From Nitrospirae bacterium CG1_02_44_142 (lineage in GTDB: Bacteria > Nitrospirota > Thermodesulfovibrionia > Thermodesulfovibrionales > UBA1546), in contig MNVK01000028.1 of the NCBI GenBank assembly GCA_001871685.1, forward strand, positions 1-8,733: DNA of 8,733 nucleotides, written 5' to 3'. Of the stretch, positions 1 through 5,605 are shown piece by piece. A program made the position numbers and the translations under genes. The notes under the pieces are model-generated. The model had not been told where the DNA came from. It made no database searches and saw nothing but the letters and a program-made list of their open reading frames with translations. Each line of letters opens with the position of its first letter. Position 1 is the first letter of the stretch.

Positions 1-55
1 ATATTTTACGATAAGATTGATAGATAGGCAACATTTAACTTTGATTTGGCAGGGA

Positions 56-86
56 AATATAAAATCAGGCTGTCTCTCTTACAGCC
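56..86 (-). terminator. weak candidate Rho-independent terminator after nrnA
   Basis: On the minus strand the last codons of nrnA contain a 6-bp stem (GGCTGT, 68-73, pairing with ACAGCC, 81-86) with a 7-nt loop. It is followed across the TGA stop by a T-rich stretch (TTTTATATTT). The stem is short and the T-run is interrupted, so this is a weak call. If real, it ends the infB-rbfA-nrnA transcript here, and truB, which often follows in other bacteria, would not be in this operon. Confidence 0.3.
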
Positions 87-1027
87 TTTAAAAGCGCCTC
101 TTTTGCCGCATTAAAATCCGAACGGATTTTATAGCCCGCAGCGTTTCTGTGACCGCCTCCACCGAACATCTCGGCTATTTTTGCGACATTTATCCCGCTC
201 CCTTTTGAGCGGAGGCTCACCTTATAGTGATTATTTTCTATCTCCCTGAAAAGCGCTGAAACTCTTATTGATTTCAACATCCTTGGATATCCCGGAAAAT
301 TTTCTGTATCTGCAATCGCAGCGCCTGTTTCCCTGAACATCTCAAGCGTAACATGAGTGACTGCAATATCCTTGTATATCTCCAGCGTGTTCAGAGCCTT
401 AAGAAGAAGCCTGAACCTGTTTGACGTCCATGTCTCGTAGATGTTTTCAGCAATATATGACGGGTCTGCCCCGGCTTCAACCAGTTCTGCCGACGCCCGC
501 AAAACCTCAGGAGTAGTATTGCTGTACCTGAAAGTGCCTGTATCAACAGCAATAGCAGTATAAAGGTTTGCAGCAATCTCTTTTGTTACATCTGCGCCTA
601 AGGCCTTTATCAAATAAAAAATCATCAGCCCGGTTGCAGGCGACTTCGGGTCTATCCACTTTATATCGCCGAAGTTCCTTGCTGTTTCATGGTGGTCTAT
701 GACTGCCGAGGAAGCGAATTGCAGTTTTTCTATCTCTGCCCGCTCAGCATCATTGCAGTCAATAAGAATTAAATTTTGAATTTTGTCCCGAATAAATCGG
801 GATGAATTTTGAATTGAATCCGTGAATCTTTCATTTCCGGGCAGAAATTTATAAAATTCAGGCACAGCATCTTTGTCATAGACTATTGTTTTTTTCCCGA
901 GGGATTCAAGCGCCATTGATAGCGCAATGGAAGAGCCAAGCGCATCGCCGTCAGGGCTTATGTGCGCTGCGATTATAAAATTATTTTCTTTCTTTAAAAA
1001 GTGGAGCAGTTCTTTCGGAGGCGTCAT
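65..1027 (-). CDS. nrnA: bifunctional oligoribonuclease / pAp phosphatase, DHH-DHHA1 family (NrnA-like)
   Basis: Cytoplasmic Mn-dependent phosphoesterase that degrades very short RNA oligomers and, in characterised homologues, dephosphorylates 3'-phosphoadenosine 5'-phosphate. The 320-residue length is normal for the family. Visible in order: DHH motif I HISPDGDA (H22, D26, D28), motif II Asp in LILIDC (D90), the signature DHH (111-113), motif IV in AVDTGTF (D162), then a DHHA1 domain with SLRSKG (271-276) and GGGGHRNAAG (289-298). All metal ligands expected of an active enzyme are present. It follows rbfA by 27 bases after the rbfA stop, in the same frame, a typical infB-rbfA-nrnA arrangement. 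The ATG at 1027 has no good Shine-Dalgarno close by; an AGGAGG (1060-1065) inside the end of rbfA is about 32 nt upstream. Oddity: residues around 72-85 are encoded by a palindrome between 11-bp direct repeats. Family assignment is near certain; the substrate (nanoRNA versus pAp) is inferred. Confidence 0.93.
   Translation of the reverse strand: MTPPKELLHFLKKENNFIIAAHISPDGDALGSSIALSMALESLGKKTIVYDKDAVPEFYKFLPGNERFTDSIQNSSRFIRDKIQNLILIDCNDAERAEIEKLQFASSAVIDHHETARNFGDIKWIDPKSPATGLMIFYLIKALGADVTKEIAANLYTAIAVDTGTFRYSNTTPEVLRASAELVEAGADPSYIAENIYETWTSNRFRLLLKALNTLEIYKDIAVTHVTLEMFRETGAAIADTENFPGYPRMLKSIRVSALFREIENNHYKVSLRSKGSGINVAKIAEMFGGGGHRNAAGYKIRSDFNAAKEALLKAVRETA
772..815 (-). repeat. palindrome between 11-bp direct repeats inside nrnA
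   Basis: The 11-mer AATTTTGAATT occurs at 772-782 and again, without a mismatch, at 805-815 (plus-strand reading), exactly 33 bp apart. Between them lies a hairpin with 6-bp arms TCCCGA (786-791) and TCGGGA (797-802) and a 5-nt loop. The 33-bp period is 11 codons, so the structure keeps the nrnA frame, and the duplication shows in the protein as two IQN tripeptides flanking SSRFIRDK. The segment lies just before the beta strand carrying motif II Asp, where family lengths vary. The repeats and palindrome are observed; an insertion origin is inferred. Confidence 0.6.
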
Positions 1028-1054
1028 TTTATTAGGATGAGATATCTTTATGGT

Positions 1055-1402
1055 TTAATCCTCCTTTTTTATCTCCCTAAGAAGTTTTTCAATCCTGACC
1101 CCGTATTCAAGGGATTCGTCTATTCTGAATGTAAGCGAAGGGATAAACTTCATCCTGAGCCTTTTTGCCAGCTCTGCGCGGATAAAACCTTTTGCTGAAT
1201 TAAGCATCTCCAGCGTTGTTTCTTTTTCCTCTTCCTTCAGAATGCTTATATAGATTGTCGCTATTTTCAGGTCTTCTGTTATCTTTGCCCCCGTGACTGT
1301 TACAAAACCCAGTCTGGGGTCTTTCACTTTATTCATTATGATATCAGCGATTTCTTCTCTGATAAGGTCGCTGACTCTCTGTGAGCGTTTGTATGGAAGC
1401 AT
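1055..1402 (-). CDS. rbfA: 30S ribosome-binding factor RbfA
   Basis: Small single-domain KH-fold protein that binds the 30S subunit near 16S rRNA helix 1 and assists late maturation and cold adaptation. The 115-residue length is typical. Recognisable features are an N-terminal helix with RSQRVSDLIREEIADII (6-22), the conserved KDPRLGFVTVTGAKITEDL (27-45), the strand ATIYISIL (48-55), and the C-terminal PSLTFRIDESLEYGVRIEKLL (88-108). The start ATG follows the short-repeat array that fills the gap after infB; no strong Shine-Dalgarno is seen, only GAG at 4-6 nt. Placement immediately downstream of infB is the classic neighbourhood. No missing residues or truncation. Confidence 0.95.
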   Translation of the reverse strand: MLPYKRSQRVSDLIREEIADIIMNKVKDPRLGFVTVTGAKITEDLKIATIYISILKEEEKETTLEMLNSAKGFIRAELAKRLRMKFIPSLTFRIDESLEYGVRIEKLLREIKKED

Positions 1403-1486
1403 AATCTCGTTATGCGTGAAGCGTAATGCGTAATGCGTTTTTCAGGATTCACTCATCACGCATAACGCATAACGCCTTACGGTTTA
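1403..1486. repeat. 7-bp-period inverted array filling the infB-rbfA gap
   Basis: On the plus strand the left half consists of 7-mers close to TAATGCG (1410-1437) and the right half of 7-mers close to CGCATAA (1452-1486), which is the reverse complement. The best uninterrupted stem is 11 bp (1409-1419 with 1456-1466). The array runs from the first base of the infB stop codon to the base before the rbfA start codon, 84 bp in total, or twelve units if the degenerate central ones are counted. It could fold in the infB-rbfA mRNA. No protein-coding role is apparent, and it has no CRISPR-like spacers. Confidence 0.7.
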
Positions 1487-3955
1487 CAGTTTCCCTGCTA
1501 CCTTCTCAATGACATAATTCTCAATGATGTCTCCAGCCTTCATGTCATTGTAATTCTCTATGGTGATGCCGCATTCGTATCCTGTCTGGACTTCCCTAAC
1601 GTCATCCTTGAATCTTTTTAAGGATGAGAGCTTGCCTTCATAAACAACGATATTGTCCCTGATAATCCTGACTCCGTCGCTTGCACGGCTGACAGCGCCG
1701 TCAATAACATAACAGCCTGCTATGGTCCCGATTTTTGATACCTGGAAGGTCTGCCTCACCTCTGCCCTGCCGAGAATTTTTTCCTTGAGAGTGGGCTCAA
1801 GAAGTCCCTCAAGCGCCTTTTTCACATCTTCTATCGCTTCATAAATGATGTTGTAAAGCCTTATATCAACGCCTTCCTTTTCCGCTGTCTGAGACGCCTT
1901 TATTTCAGGCCTTACATTGAACCCGATTATAATGGCGTCTGAGGCGGCAGCCAGCATAACATCTGATTCATTAATCCCACCCACCGCTGTATGTATGACC
2001 CTTACCTTGACCTGCGGATGAGTGAGGCTCTCCAGCGCATCGCGCGTGGCTTCCACTGAGCCCTGAACATCCCCTTTTATTATGATATTAAGGTCTTTAA
2101 CCGCTCCTTCTTTTATCTTTGCATAGAGGTCATCAAGTGTAAGCTTTCTTCTCTTTGCCATTTCTGCCAGTCTTACCTTCTGGAGTCTTATAAGCGCTAC
2201 CTGCCTGGCGCGCTTTTCATCTTCCACTGCGCCGAAGACGTCTCCTGCTGTAGGCACCTCAGGAAAGCCTATGACCTCAACAGGAGTTGAAGGGCCTGCG
2301 GCTTGAATGCGCTTTCCCGTATCATCTACCAAGGCCCTTACTCTTCCCACGCTTGTGCCTGCAAGGAAATTATCTCCAATCCTAAGGGTTCCTGCCTGAA
2401 TAAGCACGGTCGCAACAGGCCCTCTTCCTTTATCAAGTTTTGCCTCTATAATTGTCCCTTTTGCCCTTCTGTCAGGATTTGCCTTGAGTTCCATCACCTC
2501 TGCCTGAAGTAGTATCATCTCAAGCAGATGTTCAATGCCGATGCGCTTTTTGGCAGATACCTCAATAAATATGTTCTGCCCGCCCCATTCTTCGGATAGT
2601 ATCCCCCGCTCTGCAAGTTCGGTTCTAACCTTCTGGGGATTTGCCTCGGGTTTGTCTATTTTATTTATCGCAACAATTATCGGCACGTTTGCAGCCTTTG
2701 CGTGGTCTATCGCCTCAATAGTCTGCGGCATCACTCCGTCATCCGCAGCGACAACGAGCACAACCACATCCGTCACCTTTGCGCCCCTGGCCCGTAAGGC
2801 AGTGAAGGCCTCATGTCCCGGTGTATCAAGAAATACTATATCTTTCCCATTAAGCTTAGCTTTATATGCCCCGATATGCTGTGTTATCCCGCCTGCCTCT
2901 GTCTCTGTAACCCTTGTCTCTCTTATCGCATCAAGTAAAGAAGTTTTGCCGTGGTCCACGTGCCCCATTATCGTGACTACCGGCGGTCTTGGAACAAGTT
3001 TTGATAAATCCTCTGCTTCCTCTTCTACAATTAATTCCTCTTCTACAGGCATGACCTCAAGTTTTATCCCAACGCTCTCTGCGATGAGCATGGCAGCGTC
3101 TATGTCCACAGGCTCATTTATTGTAGTCATATGTCCCAATTCCATAAATTTTTTCATGACGTCGGATACTTTTATGCTTATGAGTTCTGCAAATTCTTTT
3201 ACTGTCATCCCCTCACGCATTTTTAATATCTTTTTCCTTGCTGATATAACAGGCTGCGCCTGTGGTCTTTGCTCTTCTTTCTGTATGAATCCTTTTCCCC
3301 CATGCCGTTTAAACTGTTTCGGCTCATGCCATTTTTTGGTCTCTATTTTCCTTACTGCCTGAAAGGCCTTCTGCATCTGAGGCTTTGCCTTGAATTTCTC
3401 TGCTTTTTCAGTTTCCAGCTCTTTCTTGAATCTGTCCGGAACTTTTTGCACAACCTCTTCCTCGGGCAGCGGAACAGCAATCTCTGCAGGCAGCGCTTCC
3501 TCAACAGGCAGTGGTTTTTCCTCCGGGATTTTTATCTCCTCCTGCTGGATTTTTTCTTCTATCGCCTTTGCAGGCTGTTCAATCTTCTCCGCCCGGACTA
3601 TTGGCTGAAGAGGTTTTTTAACCTCTGCGGCAGGTTCAGCTTCGGCTGTTAATCCGGTCTCCACAGGTTTTTTTACTGCCCTTACAGTCTTTACCGGCTT
3701 AACTTTAGGTTTTTTCTCCTCTGGTTTTTTCCCTTCGGCGGGTTTCTTTTTCTCAGGCTTTGCGGCGGCTTTTTTAGGTTTGACCGCAGGCGCTGCCTTT
3801 TTCTTCAGCAGTTTTTCTACTTTTTCAGCAACCTCGGGCTCTACTGTTGAGGAATGCGTCTTGCCTTTAATCCCAATGTCTGAAAGCGCTTTTAATATCT
3901 CTTTATTGCCAACGCCGAGCTTTTTGGCAAGTTCATGGACTCTTAATTTGGACAT
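1484..3955 (-). CDS. infB: translation initiation factor IF2
   Basis: GTPase that delivers initiator fMet-tRNA to the 30S subunit and promotes 50S joining. The 823 residues comprise an N-terminal IF2_N domain (1-52, RVHELAKKLG), a long Lys/Pro/Ala/Glu-rich flexible linker (about 53-245), a second IF2_N-like domain (about 246-300), the G domain, then domain II, domain III and the tRNA-binding C2 domain ending at 823. All GTPase motifs are intact: G1 GHVDHGKT (331-338), G2 GGITQHIG (355-362), G3 DTPGH (377-381), G4 NKID (431-434) and G5 SAK (467-469). The start MSKLRVHEL is canonical for the family. The Shine-Dalgarno is poor (AGAGG about 12 nt upstream of the ATG). nusA, the usual upstream neighbour, is absent: the next gene upstream is rpmB on the opposite strand, so infB is first in its operon. 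Confidence 0.98.
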   Translation of the reverse strand: MSKLRVHELAKKLGVGNKEILKALSDIGIKGKTHSSTVEPEVAEKVEKLLKKKAAPAVKPKKAAAKPEKKKPAEGKKPEEKKPKVKPVKTVRAVKKPVETGLTAEAEPAAEVKKPLQPIVRAEKIEQPAKAIEEKIQQEEIKIPEEKPLPVEEALPAEIAVPLPEEEVVQKVPDRFKKELETEKAEKFKAKPQMQKAFQAVRKIETKKWHEPKQFKRHGGKGFIQKEEQRPQAQPVISARKKILKMREGMTVKEFAELISIKVSDVMKKFMELGHMTTINEPVDIDAAMLIAESVGIKLEVMPVEEELIVEEEAEDLSKLVPRPPVVTIMGHVDHGKTSLLDAIRETRVTETEAGGITQHIGAYKAKLNGKDIVFLDTPGHEAFTALRARGAKVTDVVVLVVAADDGVMPQTIEAIDHAKAANVPIIVAINKIDKPEANPQKVRTELAERGILSEEWGGQNIFIEVSAKKRIGIEHLLEMILLQAEVMELKANPDRRAKGTIIEAKLDKGRGPVATVLIQAGTLRIGDNFLAGTSVGRVRALVDDTGKRIQAAGPSTPVEVIGFPEVPTAGDVFGAVEDEKRARQVALIRLQKVRLAEMAKRRKLTLDDLYAKIKEGAVKDLNIIIKGDVQGSVEATRDALESLTHPQVKVRVIHTAVGGINESDVMLAAASDAIIIGFNVRPEIKASQTAEKEGVDIRLYNIIYEAIEDVKKALEGLLEPTLKEKILGRAEVRQTFQVSKIGTIAGCYVIDGAVSRASDGVRIIRDNIVVYEGKLSSLKRFKDDVREVQTGYECGITIENYNDMKAGDIIENYVIEKVAGKL

Positions 3956-4074
3956 ATAGGTTCTCTGCCTCTTACCCCTGGACTAAGCCCCTTCTAATGA
4001 CAGGCTTGTAACATTGGTTCTAAAATGTTATCATAAAAAACCTGTTTAATGCAATTTCATGCAATGACTCTTAA
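3956..4074. promoter_or_regulatory. divergent intergenic region between infB and rpmB
   Basis: Because infB (minus) and rpmB (plus) diverge here, this stretch must hold promoters for both transcripts. A reasonable sigma70-type promoter is visible for rpmB (separate entry). For infB only a weak candidate can be offered on the minus strand, a TTGCAT / TAACAT pair with an 18-bp spacer, at roughly 4028-4057. No riboswitch, leader peptide or terminator is recognised. Confidence 0.4.
4006..4034 (+). promoter_or_regulatory. candidate sigma70-like promoter for rpmB-dciA-lipoprotein, with an internal dyad
   Basis: TTGTAA (4006-4011, four of six matches to TTGACA) and TATCAT (4029-4034, five of six matches to TATAAT) are separated by exactly 17 bp. 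Transcription would start near 4041, about 48 nt before the rpmB start. Straddling the two elements is a perfect 7-bp inverted repeat, TAACATT (4009-4015) and AATGTTA (4024-4030), with an 8-nt centre. That is a geometry typical of a repressor operator. The promoter is inferred from consensus only. Confidence 0.45.
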
Positions 4075-4081
4075 AAGGAGG
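4075..4081 (+). promoter_or_regulatory. Shine-Dalgarno of rpmB, deciding a TTG start
   Basis: AAGGAGG lies 7 nt upstream of the TTG at 4089. No ATG or GTG start in the same frame fits the conserved L28 N-terminus, so this near-perfect site fixes the unusual TTG start. Confidence 0.85.
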
Positions 4082-4088
4082 AAAGACA

Positions 4089-4277
4089 TTGGCAAGCTGT
4101 TTTGTATGCGGGAAAACAAAGACAATGGGCAATAATGTAAGCCATGCAAACAATAGGACAAAGCGGCAGATACTTCCGAATCTGCAAAGGGCAAAGATTG
4201 CAACATCTCACGGCACAAAGAGAGAATATGTCTGCACCAGGTGCCTGCGTTCAGGCAAGGTCAAAAAGGCTGTTTAG
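4089..4277 (+). CDS. rpmB: 50S ribosomal protein L28 (zinc-binding C+ form)
   Basis: Structural protein of the large ribosomal subunit. The 62-residue length is typical. The L28 core GNNVSHANNRTKRQILPNLQ (14-33) is clear, and two CxxC pairs (C4/C7 and C49/C52) form the zinc ribbon of the C+ paralogue; bacteria with zinc-limitation responses often also keep a cysteine-free copy elsewhere. It starts at TTG behind a strong Shine-Dalgarno. It is first of three co-directional genes, followed 15 nt later by dciA, so it probably shares a transcript with a replication gene and a lipoprotein. Confidence 0.97.
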   Translation: MASCFVCGKTKTMGNNVSHANNRTKRQILPNLQRAKIATSHGTKREYVCTRCLRSGKVKKAV

Positions 4278-4292
4278 TCAGGGACTCGTAGA

Positions 4293-4730
4293 GTGAAAAG
4301 GGCTGATTCTCTGCTTGCTCCTCTGATTAAGAATCTTAAGCTGGAAGACGCGGTAAAACTGGGACGCATAAAGACAGAATGGGCGGATATTTTTGAAAAA
4401 CCTGTCTCGTTTCATATGTCCCCGGCAATGCTGAAAGAGGGAGAACTGCTCATTAATGTAGATTCTCCTATATGGATGCAGCAGCTCAGTTTTTACAAAG
4501 ATAAAATGGCTGATAAACTCCATGGCTTTGGCGTAAAAGCAGTCCGTCTCAGGCTGGGAAAGGTCATGCCATGGGAAAAAGAAAAAAAGGTGGAAGAAAT
4601 TCTCCACAAGCCGATCACAGCGGACGACCGTTCTTACATAGAAAAAACTGTATCCCCTATACATGATGCCGAATTAAGAGAGGGGATTAAAAAGGCAATA
4701 GAAAAATCAATCAGTTTCAAAAGGCCATGA
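4293..4730 (+). CDS. dciA: DUF721 family protein, DciA-like replicative helicase loader
   Basis: The 145-residue protein begins at GTG. Its core has the DUF721 pattern: an N-terminal helical part, W30 in the usual TEWADIFEKPVS context, and the strand-rich ELLINVDSPIWMQQLSFYK (51-69) followed by a helix and AVRLRLGKV (83-91). The C-terminal SPIHDAELREGIKKAIEK (121-138) matches the helical tail common in this family. DciA is the ancestral loader of the DnaB helicase at the origin in bacteria lacking DnaC or DnaI; that function is taken from characterised family members, not shown here. The ribosome-binding site is poor, so translational coupling to rpmB, 15 nt upstream, is likely. Its TGA stop overlaps an ATG (ATGA, 4727-4730) that is probably not used by the next gene. 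Confidence 0.85.
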   Translation: MKRADSLLAPLIKNLKLEDAVKLGRIKTEWADIFEKPVSFHMSPAMLKEGELLINVDSPIWMQQLSFYKDKMADKLHGFGVKAVRLRLGKVMPWEKEKKVEEILHKPITADDRSYIEKTVSPIHDAELREGIKKAIEKSISFKRP

Positions 4731-4738
4731 TAACACCC

Positions 4739-4743
4739 GGAGG
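4739..4743 (+). promoter_or_regulatory. Shine-Dalgarno selecting the downstream lipoprotein start
   Basis: GGAGG lies 4 nt before the ATG at 4748. It favours that start over the ATG at 4727, which overlaps the dciA stop and would place seven extra residues in front of the signal peptide. Confidence 0.7.
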
Positions 4744-4747
4744 CAAT

Positions 4748-5170
4748 ATGAAAAAGGCGTTAATCTTATTATTAATTGCAGTACTTCCACTCTTATCCTG
4801 TGGGAAAAAAGAGGTTAAAAAAGTTACCGAGGAATCAAAAACGGCTCAGGAGGCGATTGCCTTAGCAGAGGAAATAAAGGAAGCCTATCTGAAAAAAGAC
4901 CTTGCAGTAATTGAAAAGGACACAACAAAAGAAGGTTACATAGAGCTTCTTGGCGCAAGAAAGAGTTTTGACAAGGCAGAGCTTGCCTTTTCTTCCAAAT
5001 GGATTGAGATAGAAAAAACCGCTGTCTCCATGAAAATTGCGTGGAGCGGGAAATGGGTTGTAGGAGAACAAGTGTCAGAGGAGCGCGGCACGGCAATATT
5101 CATATTTGAAGGAAGCCCTCTGAAACTAAGCCGCGTTCTCAGAGCAAACCCCTTCAGACAGCCTGAGTAA
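4748..5170 (+). CDS. small lipoprotein of unknown function
   Basis: Not recognised. From the ATG at 4748 the product is 140 residues. Lys2-Lys3 are followed by a hydrophobic stretch (4-16) and a lipobox LLSC (15-18), so the mature protein would begin at lipidated C18 and be about 123 residues long. The mature part starts with charged helix-forming sequence (19-60, rich in Lys and Glu), then a helix around YIELLGARKSFDKAELAF (64-81), then alternating strand-like segments (WIEIEKTAVSMKIAW, WVVGEQ, GTAIFIFEG, 85-122). A helices-then-curved-sheet order of this kind is compatible with an NTF2-like fold, but this is a guess. It is last in the rpmB-dciA-lipoprotein cluster and ends against the palindromic repeat region. 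It should sit in the periplasm, anchored to the inner or outer membrane; Gly19 rather than Asp at position +2 gives no inner-membrane retention signal. Confidence 0.75.
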   Translation: MKKALILLLIAVLPLLSCGKKEVKKVTEESKTAQEAIALAEEIKEAYLKKDLAVIEKDTTKEGYIELLGARKSFDKAELAFSSKWIEIEKTAVSMKIAWSGKWVVGEQVSEERGTAIFIFEGSPLKLSRVLRANPFRQPE

Positions 5171-5204
5171 AAAACTCGGATTATAATCAACGCCAAAAGA
5201 AAGT

Positions 5205-5270
5205 TGTCATTGCGAGGAGCGCAGCGACGTGGCAATCTATTGAGATTGCTTCGCTTTGCTCGCAATGACA
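5205..5270. repeat. interspersed palindromic repeat (GTCATTGCGAG family)
   Basis: Outer arms TGTCATTGCGAG (5205-5216) and CTCGCAATGACA (5259-5270) are perfect 12-bp complements. A middle stem pairs AGCGA (5223-5227) with TCGCT (5251-5255), and an apical stem pairs GCAATCT (5232-5238) with AGATTGC (5243-5249) around a 4-nt loop. The result is one long nested hairpin. Palindromes with these arm sequences recur between genes in many unrelated bacterial genomes, and their spurious translations (containing CHCEQSEAIS) are common in databases. Here it lies between convergent genes. No T-run follows on either strand, so it is not a classical terminator. Confidence 0.8.
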
Positions 5271-5271
5271 C

Positions 5272-5321
5272 GCTGTCATTGTCAACGCATCTAAGTCGTT
5301 CACTACAATATCAATGACAGC
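5272..5321. repeat. second inverted repeat overlapping the fmdB-like 3' end
   Basis: GCTGTCATTG (5272-5281) and CAATGACAGC (5312-5321) are perfect 10-bp complements around a 30-nt loop. The core TGTCATTG is shared with the outer arm of the neighbouring palindrome. The right arm covers the last codons (Ser-Cys-His) and most of the stop codon of the zinc-ribbon gene. It may be a second, diverged repeat copy or part of a 3' stabilising structure. Confidence 0.55.
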
Positions 5322-5526
5322 TTGTGCAGGTTGCTTTGGCACAGGATGAACAGCTTGCAGAGGATGTGCCTGCGAATGGTTTCTCAACCCCGCTCATTCC
5401 GAATACGGACATCTTCTTTTTAATCTCTGAGGAATTGCATTTCGGGCATGTAACCTTTTGGCTTCCGAAAACAAGCTTTTCAAAATCCTCTTCGCATTTT
5501 GTGCATTTATACTCATAAATCGGCAT
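5311..5526 (-). CDS. FmdB-type zinc-ribbon protein
   Basis: A 71-residue protein with the diagnostic start MPIYEYKCTKC and two CxxC knuckles (C8/C11 and C27/C30) that should bind one zinc; the VFGM segment (41-44) is also family-typical. The tail is rich in Ser and Ala with two more CxxC pairs (C59/C62 and C67/C70), as seen in many family members. FmdB was named from a formamidase regulon as a putative regulator, but the family has no well-established biochemical role, so no function is claimed. The start is secure from the N-terminus, yet there is no Shine-Dalgarno; instead a consensus -10 box lies 5 nt upstream of the ATG (separate entry). The coding end overlaps a repeat arm, so the last residues may have been shaped by the repeat. 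Confidence 0.9.
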   Translation of the reverse strand: MPIYEYKCTKCEEDFEKLVFGSQKVTCPKCNSSEIKKKMSVFGMSGVEKPFAGTSSASCSSCAKATCTSCH

Positions 5527-5531
5527 AAAAT

Positions 5532-5540
5532 ATTATAACA
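5532..5540 (-). promoter_or_regulatory. extended -10 promoter adjacent to the fmdB-like ATG (leaderless candidate)
   Basis: Read on the minus strand, TGTTATAAT occupies 5540 to 5532: a perfect TATAAT preceded by the TGn extension. Only five bases separate it from the ATG at 5526, so transcription starting 6-7 nt below the box would begin at or next to the A of the start codon. No convincing -35 is present, which extended -10 promoters tolerate. Confidence 0.55.
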
Positions 5541-5541
5541 T

Positions 5542-5569
5542 GCTGCTTATTAAAACCTGTTAATGCAGC
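5542..5569. promoter_or_regulatory. bulged hairpin between tal and the fmdB-like gene
   Basis: GCTGC plus ATTAA (5542-5546 and 5549-5553, separated by a TT bulge) pairs with TTAAT plus GCAGC (5560-5569). It lies directly upstream of the fmdB-like extended -10 box and downstream of the tal stop. It could act as a weak transcript end for tal or as a regulator site for the next promoter; there is no U-run to support a Rho-independent terminator. Confidence 0.3.
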
Positions 5570-5605
5570 CCCTGTAACAACTATAAAAATGATGCTGTTC
5601 TCCTT

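Noticed and set aside
1403..1486. CRISPR-like array
   Set aside because: Units are 7 bp, degenerate and contiguous with no spacers, and no cas genes are present. The same holds for 8319-8451.
2535..3362. Long plus-strand open frame (275 codons) opposite infB
   Set aside because: It is antisense to the conserved G domain and linker of IF2. Its translation is Ser/Thr/Phe-rich low complexity without a domain or ribosome-binding site, as expected of a shadow frame.
3269..3652. Plus-strand open frame opposite the IF2 linker
   Set aside because: A Leu/Phe/Arg-rich translation of the complement of a Lys/Glu/Pro-rich linker; no independent coding evidence.
4278..4664. Minus-strand open frame opposite dciA
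   Set aside because: Aromatic-rich shadow of a conserved DUF721 coding region.
4936..5387. Two minus-strand open frames across the lipoprotein end and repeat region
   Set aside because: Their recognisable segments (CHCEQSEAIS and similar) are just translations of the palindromic repeat, and they overlap better-supported genes.
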